From contig SDWL01000119.1 of the NCBI GenBank assembly GCA_004195315.1, positions 1-6,403 on the forward strand: DNA of 6,403 nucleotides, in the 5' to 3' direction. Shown piece after piece: positions 1-5,844 of the stretch; position 1 is the first letter of the stretch, and every line of letters begins with the position of its first letter. The notes under the pieces were generated by a model. It saw only the letters and a program-made list of their open reading frames with translations, ran no database searches and was not told where the DNA came from. Position numbers and translations under genes: made by a program. The DNA comes from Lutibacter sp. (GTDB lineage: Bacteria; Bacteroidota; Bacteroidia; Flavobacteriales; Flavobacteriaceae).

Positions 1-19
1 AGATGTGTATAAGAGACAG
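1..19 (+). other. Tn5/Nextera mosaic-end adapter remnant
   Basis: Bases 1-19 read AGATGTGTATAAGAGACAG, which is exactly the 19-bp Tn5 transposase mosaic end used in Nextera-type library preparation. It sits flush at the left end, and the AT-rich genomic sequence starts straight after it. I infer untrimmed library adapter at a read or contig end, not a native Tn5 insertion, because there is no transposon sequence next to it. The upstream gene's frame stays open through these bases and would add a false D-V-Y-K-R-Q to its product. Confidence 0.97.
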
Positions 20-175
20 CTATTAAATGGAGTTGTTGTAGGTTTTAGTGCAAGTGCTTTTGAAGGAGCTGCTGCTAGCCTAAATAAGACTTCTGAAAGA
101 ATTAGTTCGCATCTTTACCAAGCAAACAGAATTGAAAAAATAAAAGAAGTTATTGAAAGGTATCTCGCCAATTAA
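20..175 (+). CDS. C-terminal fragment of an unrecognised protein (5' truncated)
   Basis: The frame entering from the left edge is open for 51 codons after the adapter and stops at TAA (173-175). The visible tail begins LLNGVVVGFSASAFEG and ends with a charged, helix-rich stretch, IEKIKEVIERYLAN. The middle part (ASLNKTSERISSHLYQANRI) has the rhythm of a helix-turn-helix recognition segment, but that is a weak impression and I do not assign a family. The true N-terminus is missing, and any product that includes residues encoded by bases 1-19 would be chimeric with adapter. No clear terminator follows. It points the same way as gpmI, but the 157-bp gap and the putative promoter before gpmI suggest separate transcription. 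That it is a real coding tail is likely from its sensible amino-acid composition and its proper stop, not from homology. Confidence 0.6.
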   Translation, partial: LLNGVVVGFSASAFEGAAASLNKTSERISSHLYQANRIEKIKEVIERYLAN

Positions 176-296
176 TTTGGTATCTGGTATTCAGTATTAT
201 TTTACACATTTACATTTTGCCTTTTTCCGCAATCGTTTTAGTGATTTTCACACTAATTTAAGATTTAATTATAAAGATGTTAAGTTGAATACTTCG

Positions 297-304
297 TATA
301 TTTG
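297..304 (+). promoter_or_regulatory. Putative -7 element (TAnnTTTG) for gpmI
   Basis: TATATTTG matches the Bacteroidota housekeeping -7 consensus TAnnTTTG and ends 28 bases before the gpmI ATG, which predicts a short leader of about 20 nt. No TTTG or TTG box sits at the expected distance of about 18-20 bp upstream; the nearest TTG (285-287) is too close. The rest of 176-332 is AT-rich and holds no gene, only a short weak dyad at 238-256. Confidence 0.5.
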
Positions 305-332
305 ACATTTAAAAAATTAAAAAGAATTTAGA

Positions 333-1850
333 ATGAACAAGAAAGTGATTTTAATGATTTTAGATGGTTGGGGAATTACTCAAGATCCAAAAGTTTCAGC
401 AATTTTTAATGCAAAAACTTCTTATATAGATAGTTTATATCACACATATGCAAATGCAAATTTAAGAACTGACGGTGAACATGTTGGCTTACCAGAGGGA
501 CAAATGGGAAATAGTGAAGTTGGACATATGAATTTAGGTGCTGGCAGAATTGTGTACCAAAACTTAGTTCGTATAAATATGGCAGTTAAAAATAAAACGC
601 TTGGAACTGAAAAAGTTTTATTAGACGCTCTTTCTTATGCAAAAGAAAACAATAAAAATATTCATTTATTAGGATTGGTTTCTAATGGAGGAATTCATTC
701 ACATATTGACCATTTAAAAGGATTATTAGATGTTGCTGCTGAAAATAATGCTAAAAATGTGTATTTACACGCATTTACTGATGGAAGAGATTGCGATCCC
801 AAATCAGGTGCTTTTTTTATAAAAGAAACTCAAAATCATATGGCTAAAACAACTGGTGAATTGGCTTCAATTACAGGTCGTTACTACGCTATGGATCGTG
901 ATAATCGTTGGGAACGTGTTAAAATAGGGTACGATGCTTTGGTTAATGCAACAGGAACAAAATCTACAGACGCTATTAAAAGTATTGAAGAAAGTTATAT
1001 TAATAATGTAACTGATGAATTTATCAATCCAATTATTATGACTGATAAAAATGGCTTACCAAAAGCACAAATAAAAGCAGATGATGTTGTTATTTTCTTC
1101 AATTATAGAACTGATAGAGGAAGAGAACTTACTGAAGTTTTAACACAAAAAGATTTTCCTGAATTTGGTATGAAGGCGTTGCCATTACATTACACAACAA
1201 TGACAAATTATGACGAGACTTTCAAAAATATCAACGTTATTTATAATACAGACAACCTAGAAGAAACACTTGGAGAAGTAATAGAAAAAGCAGGTAAAAA
1301 ACAAATTAGAATTGCTGAAACAGAAAAATATCCACATGTAACGTTTTTCTTTTCTGGCGGAAGAGAAAAAGAATTTGAAGGTGAAAAAAGATTATTATGT
1401 CCATCTCCAAAAGTTGCAACGTACGATTTAAAACCAGAAATGAGTGCATTTGAAATTAGAGATGCTATTATTCCTGAATTAAATAAAAAAGAAGTCGATT
1501 TTGTATGTTTAAACTTCGCAAATGGAGATATGGTTGGACATACAGGTGTTATGGAAGCTGCAATAAAAGCTTGTGAAGCAGTTGATAAATGCGTTGAAGA
1601 TGTTGTTACCGCAGCTAATGAAAATGATTATACAACTTTAATAATCGCCGATCATGGAAACTGTGAAACTATGATAAATCCTGATGGATCACCAAATACA
1701 GCACATACAACAAACCCAGTTCCTTTTATTTTAATTGATAAAGATTTAAATAATATTAAAGATGGTGTTTTAGGTGATATTGCTCCTACTATTTTAAAAT
1801 TAATGGGAATAAAACAACCTAAAGCAATGACACGTCATTCATTAATATAA
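333..1850 (+). CDS. gpmI: 2,3-bisphosphoglycerate-independent phosphoglycerate mutase
   Basis: This enzyme interconverts 3-phosphoglycerate and 2-phosphoglycerate in cytosolic glycolysis and gluconeogenesis, using two Mn ions and a phosphoserine intermediate. At 505 aa it is the normal length for the alkaline-phosphatase-superfamily iPGM. Visible signature residues are Asp11 in the opening LMILDGWG, the phospho-acceptor Ser61 in MGNSEVGH, the substrate-binding TDGRD and GRYYAMDRDNRW blocks, FNYRTDRGREL, Asp399 and His403 in NGDMVGHTG, Asp440-His441 in ADHGNCE, and His458 in TAHTTNP. These align at a steady offset with the metal ligands known from the Geobacillus stearothermophilus enzyme, so the protein looks intact and catalytically competent. 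ATG at 333 is chosen because the protein begins a few residues before the conserved first strand. The leader is A-rich with no Shine-Dalgarno sequence, as is normal in Bacteroidota. A second promoter core overlaps its stop codon, so the downstream gene may be transcribed separately. Confidence 0.98.
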   Translation: MNKKVILMILDGWGITQDPKVSAIFNAKTSYIDSLYHTYANANLRTDGEHVGLPEGQMGNSEVGHMNLGAGRIVYQNLVRINMAVKNKTLGTEKVLLDALSYAKENNKNIHLLGLVSNGGIHSHIDHLKGLLDVAAENNAKNVYLHAFTDGRDCDPKSGAFFIKETQNHMAKTTGELASITGRYYAMDRDNRWERVKIGYDALVNATGTKSTDAIKSIEESYINNVTDEFINPIIMTDKNGLPKAQIKADDVVIFFNYRTDRGRELTEVLTQKDFPEFGMKALPLHYTTMTNYDETFKNINVIYNTDNLEETLGEVIEKAGKKQIRIAETEKYPHVTFFFSGGREKEFEGEKRLLCPSPKVATYDLKPEMSAFEIRDAIIPELNKKEVDFVCLNFANGDMVGHTGVMEAAIKACEAVDKCVEDVVTAANENDYTTLIIADHGNCETMINPDGSPNTAHTTNPVPFILIDKDLNNIKDGVLGDIAPTILKLMGIKQPKAMTRHSLI

Positions 1851-1855
1851 TTTTG
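1848..1855 (+). promoter_or_regulatory. Putative -7 element overlapping the gpmI stop codon
   Basis: TAATTTTG fits TAnnTTTG, and its first three bases are the gpmI TAA stop. It ends 27 bases before the ATG at 1883, the same geometry as the element ahead of gpmI. No TTG box is visible near 1825-1830, so it may be weak or coincidental. The next gene could equally be co-transcribed with gpmI across the 32-bp gap. Confidence 0.35.
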
Positions 1856-1882
1856 TAGTTTTACTAAAATAAATTTTATATC

Positions 1883-2410
1883 ATGAAAAAAATACTTTTA
1901 AGCTTAATTATAATCTCTACATTTAGTTGTGCAGCTCAAAAAAAAGAATCTTCTGCACTTATAGATGAGTCAGGAAATTTAGTTGGAATTGCCAAAAAAG
2001 AAAATTTTCTTAAAGAACCTTTTAATGCATGGTTCACTCCAAATTATGATGATTATACTTGCGATAAAGAAGTTATAGCAAAACTAAAAAAACATATAAA
2101 CAACGTTACAATTAAATCTTTTATAGGAACTTGGTGCGGAGATAGTCAAGATCAAACGCCTGTTTTTTATAAAATTTTAGATGAAGCTGATTTTGACTAT
2201 AACAATTTAGAATTAATAACTGTTAATAGAAGTAAAACTACATCAGATAATTTACAAGAAGGGTTTAAAATAGAAAGAGTGCCTACTTTTATTTTTTACA
2301 AAAATGGAAAAGAAATAGGCCGTTTTGTTGAATATCCGAGAGAAACTGTTGAAACAGATATATTAAAAATTGTAAGTGATGAACCTTACAAACATTCATA
2401 CCAAGAATAA
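1883..2410 (+). CDS. Thioredoxin-fold protein, probable lipoprotein, with CGDS active site
   Basis: This 175-aa protein has a Lys-Lys plus hydrophobic N-terminus (MKKILLSLIIISTFSC) that reads as a signal peptide with a plausible lipidation Cys16. The lipobox is imperfect (TFSC), so simple secretion or membrane retention is also possible. A thioredoxin-like domain spans about residues 65-165: a strand leading into GTWCGDSQ (Trp84, Cys85, Ser88), then ELITVNRSK, the cis-proline loop RVPTF (Pro134), and the final strand FIFYKNGKEIGRFVEYP. The usual second active-site cysteine is replaced by Ser88, so it cannot run a classical dithiol cycle. Monothiol chemistry, isomerase or peroxidase-like roles, or substrate binding are possible. 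Cys60 lies upstream and could serve as a partner, which is speculation. Thioredoxin-family proteins with a WCGDS motif are, from memory, common in Bacteroidota, but I know of no settled role. It probably acts in the periplasm. It follows gpmI by 32 bp and is closed by a strong terminator. The fold is confident, the substrate unknown. Confidence 0.85.
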   Translation: MKKILLSLIIISTFSCAAQKKESSALIDESGNLVGIAKKENFLKEPFNAWFTPNYDDYTCDKEVIAKLKKHINNVTIKSFIGTWCGDSQDQTPVFYKILDEADFDYNNLELITVNRSKTTSDNLQEGFKIERVPTFIFYKNGKEIGRFVEYPRETVETDILKIVSDEPYKHSYQE

Positions 2411-2431
2411 TTTTCTCATTATAAAATAACA

Positions 2432-2467
2432 AAAAACCATTATTCAAACTTTTGAATAATGGTTTTT
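2432..2467. terminator. Bidirectional intrinsic terminator between convergent genes
   Basis: A perfect 16-bp inverted repeat (2432-2447 with 2452-2467) encloses the tetraloop ACTT. The stem has CC/GG and a C-G pair inside AT-rich flanks, a T5 run on its right arm for + strand transcripts, and an A6 run (2431-2436) that becomes T6 for minus-strand transcripts. It lies 21 bp after the thioredoxin-like gene's stop and 23 bp beyond the CoA-transferase's stop, so it can end both convergent units. Confidence 0.9.
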
Positions 2468-2490
2468 CTCATCTTTGGGCTATTTATTGT

Positions 2491-3759
2491 TTATTTTGGC
2501 GCATCAAAATATTCTCTTTCTATTCGTTCTCTATGATCTGGATGTGCAATTTTTACTAATTCCAATAAACGTTGTTTAATTGTTTTTCCGTATAAATTTG
2601 CAACACCATATTCCGTAACAACATATTGCACATGAGATCTTGTAGTTACTACACCTGCACCAGGGTATAAAAAAGGAGTAATTCTACTAACTCCCTTACT
2701 CGTTAATGAAGGCATTGCAATGATGGCTTTCCCTCCTTCACTTAATGAAGCTCCTCTAATAAAATCCATTTGACCACCAACCCCTGAATACATTCTAGTA
2801 CCAATAGAATCAGCACAAACTTGCCCAGTTAAATCCACTTGAATTGCAGAATTTATAGCTACCATTTTAGGGTTCTGTCTTATATTAGCTACATCATTTA
2901 CATAATCAACAGAGCGCATTTCAACAAAAGGATTATCATTAACATAATCATACAATCTTTTTGAACCCATTAAAAAAGTTGCTAAAGCTCTACCTGAATT
3001 AATTCCTTTATAATTTCCATTAATAACATCTTTTAAAATAAGATCTATAACACCATCAGAAAACATTTCGGTATGTAAACCTAAATCTTTATGATTTCCT
3101 AATCTAGATAGTACAGCATTTGGAATAGAGCCAATACCCATTTGAAGTGTACTCCTATCATCAATTAATTCAGCAATATAATCACCAATTCTATTTTCAA
3201 CTTCATTTGGTGCATGGTATAAAAATTCTGGTAATGGTCTATCTACTTCAACAAAAGTATCTAATTCCGAAATATGAATAATTCCTTCGCCATGTACTCT
3301 TGGCATTTGTTCATTTATTAAAGCAATTACGTGTTTAGCATTCCCTATTGCTGATAACATTGCTTCAACTGAAACTCCTAGTGAGCAATATCCATGTCTA
3401 TCAGGCGTGGAAACCTGAATTAACGCAACATCAACTGGTAAAATATTTCTTTTAAACAATAAAGGAACTTCACTAAAAAAAACTGGAGTATATGATCCAT
3501 TTCCTTCCTTTATGGTATGTCGAACATTTTTTCCAATAAATAGAGAATTTACATGAAAACTGTCAATATATTTTGGATCAGAGTATGGTGCCTCACCTTC
3601 AATATGTAAATGGCAAACTTCTACACCTCTAAGTTCTTCATGCCTTTCAGTCATAGCATTTAATAACTCTTGGGGTACAGATGCTCCCATGTGCACATAT
3701 ACTCTATCTCCTGATTTTATTACTTTTACGGCATCTTCTGCTGTTACTGCTTTATACAT
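2491..3759 (-). CDS. Acetyl-CoA hydrolase/transferase family protein (4-hydroxybutyrate CoA-transferase-like)
   Basis: A class I CoA-transferase of the acetyl-CoA hydrolase/transferase family, which moves CoA between acyl groups such as acetate, succinate, 4-hydroxybutyrate or butyrate in the cytosol. The N-terminal domain covers about residues 5-190 (SGDRVYVH near the start, VSTPDRHGYCSLGVSVEA in the middle). The C-terminal domain covers about 255-415 and includes GVGGQMDFIRGA, the Ser/Thr-rich PSLTSKGVSRITP and VTEYGVANLYGK. Between them GIGSIPNAVLSRLG leads to LHTEMFSDG, whose Glu231 is the expected catalytic residue that forms the glutamyl-CoA thioester. At 422 aa it matches the usual length of about 430. 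I start at ATG (3759) because the protein then begins MYKAVTAEDAV as relatives do; a TTG nine bases further upstream (3768) adds only three residues. The exact substrate cannot be read from sequence. It is monocistronic here, convergent to the thioredoxin-like gene and divergent from map. Confidence 0.92.
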   Translation of the reverse strand: MYKAVTAEDAVKVIKSGDRVYVHMGASVPQELLNAMTERHEELRGVEVCHLHIEGEAPYSDPKYIDSFHVNSLFIGKNVRHTIKEGNGSYTPVFFSEVPLLFKRNILPVDVALIQVSTPDRHGYCSLGVSVEAMLSAIGNAKHVIALINEQMPRVHGEGIIHISELDTFVEVDRPLPEFLYHAPNEVENRIGDYIAELIDDRSTLQMGIGSIPNAVLSRLGNHKDLGLHTEMFSDGVIDLILKDVINGNYKGINSGRALATFLMGSKRLYDYVNDNPFVEMRSVDYVNDVANIRQNPKMVAINSAIQVDLTGQVCADSIGTRMYSGVGGQMDFIRGASLSEGGKAIIAMPSLTSKGVSRITPFLYPGAGVVTTRSHVQYVVTEYGVANLYGKTIKQRLLELVKIAHPDHRERIEREYFDAPK

Positions 3760-3782
3760 AATTTGCAATTAAAATTATTTTA

Positions 3783-3790
3783 CGAATTTA
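3783..3790 (-). promoter_or_regulatory. Possible -7 element for the CoA-transferase (one mismatch)
   Basis: Read on the minus strand this is TAAATTCG, one base off the TAnnTTTG consensus, and it ends 23 bases before the ATG at 3759. A TTTG lies upstream on the same strand (3805-3808), but only 14 bp separate the two, shorter than usual. It is the best candidate in the divergent region, and it is weak. Confidence 0.25.
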
Positions 3791-3871
3791 CAACGGATTT
3801 CAATCAAAAAAGCTGTTAAAAGTCACTTTTTAGAAACCTTCATAAATATATTTTAAAGCTATAAGCTAAAC

Positions 3872-3901
3872 TTTGAAATTATTATTTTTAAAGTACCTTT
3901 G
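3872..3901 (+). promoter_or_regulatory. Bacteroidota-type promoter for the map operon
   Basis: TTTG at 3872-3875 and TACCTTTG at 3894-3901, with 18 bp between them, match the two-part Bacteroidota housekeeping promoter (a -33 TTTG/TTG box and a -7 TAnnTTTG box). Transcription should start a few bases after 3901, giving a leader of roughly 15 nt before the map ATG at 3923. It is the best-formed promoter in the window and probably drives map, the cupin and the methyltransferase together. A small dyad (AGCT-ATA-AGCT, 3857-3867) sits just upstream. Confidence 0.75.
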
Positions 3902-3922
3902 CTTGATAAATTTTATGATTAA

Positions 3923-4726
3923 ATGATAGTAATTAAAACTCGAGAAGAAATAGAATTAATGCGCGAAAGTGCCTTAATTGTTTCAAAAACTTTAGGAATG
4001 TTAGCAAAAGAAGTAAAACCTGGAGTTACTACTTTATATTTAGATAAATTAGCAGAAGAATTTATTAGAGATCATCATGCAATACCTGGTTTTTTAGGAT
4101 TGTATGATTTTCCAAATACACTATGCATGAGTCCTAATGCTCAAATAGTTCATGGAATTCCAAATGACAAACCTTTGGAAGATGGTGATATAATTTCAAT
4201 TGATTGTGGTGCTTTAAAAAATGGTTTTTATGGTGATCACGCATATACTTTTGAAGTTGGAAATGTAACTTCAGAAACCAAAAAATTATTACAAGTAACT
4301 AAAGAAAGTTTATACGCTGGTATTCGTGAATTTAAAGTTGGCAATAGAGTTGGAGATGTAGGTTTTGCAATTCAAAATTACTGTGAAAAACAAGGTTATG
4401 GAATTGTTCGTGAATTAGTGGGTCATGGTTTAGGAAGTGAAATGCATGAAGATCCAGAAATGCCAAATTATGGTAGAAGAGGAAGAGGTAAAAAATTTGT
4501 TGAAGGAATGGTGGTTGCAATTGAACCAATGGTGAATATGGGAACACATCAAATTAACCAATTAAAAGATGGTTGGACAATTTTAACAAAAGATGGAAAA
4601 CCTAGTGCTCATTTTGAACATGATGTTGCTATTTTAAACGGAAAACCCGAATTGCTTTCAACGTTTAAATATGTATATGAAGCTTTAGGAATTGAGAGTA
4701 ATGAAGAAGAAGAGTTTAGACAATAA
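3923..4726 (+). CDS. map: Type I methionine aminopeptidase
   Basis: Cytosolic dinuclear metalloprotease that removes the initiator Met from nascent proteins with small second residues. The 267-aa pita-bread fold shows every expected residue at a constant offset of about -2 to -3 from the E. coli enzyme: His77 in VHGIPND, Asp94 in SIDCG, Asp105 in GDHA, His168 in GHGLG, the HEDPEMPNYG loop, Glu201 in AIEPM and Glu232 in HFEHDVAI. It lacks the N-terminal zinc-ribbon extension of some type I enzymes and ends in a short acidic tail (SNEEEEFRQ). The ATG at 3923 starts right at the conserved MIVIKTREEIELMRESA. An out-of-frame ATG at 3915 encodes only M-I-K and stops across this start codon. map opens a probable three-gene operon, with the cupin gene 19 bp downstream. 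It is presumably essential, as elsewhere. Confidence 0.98.
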   Translation: MIVIKTREEIELMRESALIVSKTLGMLAKEVKPGVTTLYLDKLAEEFIRDHHAIPGFLGLYDFPNTLCMSPNAQIVHGIPNDKPLEDGDIISIDCGALKNGFYGDHAYTFEVGNVTSETKKLLQVTKESLYAGIREFKVGNRVGDVGFAIQNYCEKQGYGIVRELVGHGLGSEMHEDPEMPNYGRRGRGKKFVEGMVVAIEPMVNMGTHQINQLKDGWTILTKDGKPSAHFEHDVAILNGKPELLSTFKYVYEALGIESNEEEEFRQ

Positions 4727-4745
4727 GTACTGAGTTTTAATAGTT

Positions 4746-5075
4746 ATGTTAAAAGAAGTTTCAAATATTGAACAAATAGAAGTCATAAAAGGCTTTAAAG
4801 GTCGTTTTTTTCATACCAATAGTTTTACGGTTGCCTTCTGGGAAATTGAAAAAGGGTCAATTTTACCATTACATGCTCACATACATGAGCAAACAACCCA
4901 AATAATAGAAGGAACTCTTGAAATGACAATTGGAGATAAAACAATGATTTTAGAATCTGGTATGATTGTTAGTATTCCTTCAAATGTAATGCATAGTGGA
5001 AAAGCTTTATCAACTTGCAAATTAACAGATACTTTTTGTCCAGTTAGAGAAGATTATAAATTTAAAAAAATGTAA
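4746..5075 (+). CDS. Small cupin, KdgF-like residue pattern
   Basis: A 109-aa single-domain cupin (cupin_2 type), cytosolic with no signal peptide. Motif 1 is GSILPLHAHIHEQTTQIIEG, in which His43, His45 and Gln49 would be metal ligands (Gln in the place of the usual Glu); motif 2, GMIVSIPSNVMH, supplies His83. The tail TDTFCPVREDY contains Asp95, Phe97 and Arg101 in a D-x-F-x-x-x-R arrangement. From memory, this H/H/Q/H plus D/F/R set is that of KdgF, which linearises 4,5-unsaturated uronates released from pectin or alginate. That makes a sugar or uronate role possible, but no polysaccharide lyase or uronate-pathway gene is near, and many cupins of this subfamily are uncharacterised. It lies 19 bp after map and one codon before the methyltransferase, in the same frame as the latter. 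ATG at 4746 is the only sensible start. The fold is certain, the function tentative. Confidence 0.88.
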   Translation: MLKEVSNIEQIEVIKGFKGRFFHTNSFTVAFWEIEKGSILPLHAHIHEQTTQIIEGTLEMTIGDKTMILESGMIVSIPSNVMHSGKALSTCKLTDTFCPVREDYKFKKM

Positions 5076-5078
5076 CCC

Positions 5079-5843
5079 TTGAAAAAGCTCTTTAAATTTA
5101 TTTTAAATACTATTCCCAGACCTATTCTGATTAAAATTAGTTATTGGGTGAGCCCATTAATTTCATTTTATTTAAAAGGGAAAACTTATACCGATCCAAT
5201 TGATGGGAAAAGCTTTCGTAAATTTTTACCATACGGTTATGGAACACAGCGCTCAAATGCATTATCCCCAAGCACATTGTCATTGGAGCGACATAGATTA
5301 CTTTGGTTGTATTTAAAAAACGAAACTGACTTTTTTACCACTCCTAAAAAAGTACTTCATATTGCTCCAGAACAATGTTTTTTTAACCTTTTTAAAAAAC
5401 AAGAAAATTTAGAATACATAACTGCCGATTTACACTCACCAATTGCTGATGTAAAGGCTGATATTTGCGACTTGCCTTTTGAAGAAAATTCGTTTGATAT
5501 TATTTTTTCTAATCACGTTTTAGAACATATTGAGGATGATAGAAAGGCGATGAGTGAATTATTTAGAGTTTTAAAACCAGGCGGAATGGGCATTTTTCAA
5601 ATCCCTCAAGATTTAAATTTAGATAACACTTATGAAGATTTTTCTATAACTTCTTCCGAAGAACGCACCAAACATTTTGGGCAATATGACCATGTACGTA
5701 TTTATGGGAGAGATTATTTCAATCGTTTACGAAATGTTGGTTTTACAGTAAAAGAAGTAGATTATTCTAAAACATTATCTGAAAAATTGGTAAAAAAATA
5801 CTGCTTAGTACAAGGTGAAATTTTACCTGTTTGCTTTAAATAA
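5079..5843 (+). CDS. Class I SAM-dependent methyltransferase (Methyltransf_11 type), TTG start
   Basis: A 254-aa protein with an N-terminal amphipathic, basic-hydrophobic segment (about 1-35: KKLFKFILNTIPRPILIKISYW) that may touch the membrane, a linker with FLPYGYGTQRSNALSPSTLSLERHRL, and a Rossmann methyltransferase domain from about residue 90. Motif I is VLHIAPEQ (92-99), lacking the standard GxGxG. Asp117 (ITADL) would bind the SAM ribose, and Asp128-Asp131 (ADICDLPF) the adenine side. FDIIFSNHVLEH (139-150) and the LKPGG turn (165-169) are clear. The substrate is unknown. The LHIAPEQ version is, from memory, common in Bacteroidota. The start is TTG at 5079: it is the only start-like codon between the cupin stop and the conserved N-terminus, and the first in-frame ATG lies deep in the catalytic domain. 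It begins three bases after the cupin's TAA, so translation is probably coupled. Its stop lies one base from the stop of the convergent ApbE gene. Confidence 0.88.
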   Translation: MKKLFKFILNTIPRPILIKISYWVSPLISFYLKGKTYTDPIDGKSFRKFLPYGYGTQRSNALSPSTLSLERHRLLWLYLKNETDFFTTPKKVLHIAPEQCFFNLFKKQENLEYITADLHSPIADVKADICDLPFEENSFDIIFSNHVLEHIEDDRKAMSELFRVLKPGGMGIFQIPQDLNLDNTYEDFSITSSEERTKHFGQYDHVRIYGRDYFNRLRNVGFTVKEVDYSKTLSEKLVKKYCLVQGEILPVCFK

Positions 5844-5844
5844 T

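Noticed and set aside
1..19. Native Tn5 insertion end
   Set aside because: Only the 19-bp engineered mosaic end is present, flush with the sequence edge, with no transposon body; library adapter explains it better.
238..256. Dyad TTAGTG-N7-CACTAA as a terminator for the upstream gene
   Set aside because: The stem is only 6 bp, low in GC, and has no clear T-run after it. It could be chance in AT-rich DNA.
3757..3768. TTG at 3768 as the CoA-transferase start
   Set aside because: It adds only M-Q-I before an ATG (3759) that gives the N-terminus expected for the family, and no ribosome-binding signal favours the TTG.
4332..4547. 71-codon minus-strand open frame inside map
   Set aside because: It lies wholly within the conserved map gene, has a Leu/Phe/His-rich composition typical of antisense shadow frames, and resembles no family.
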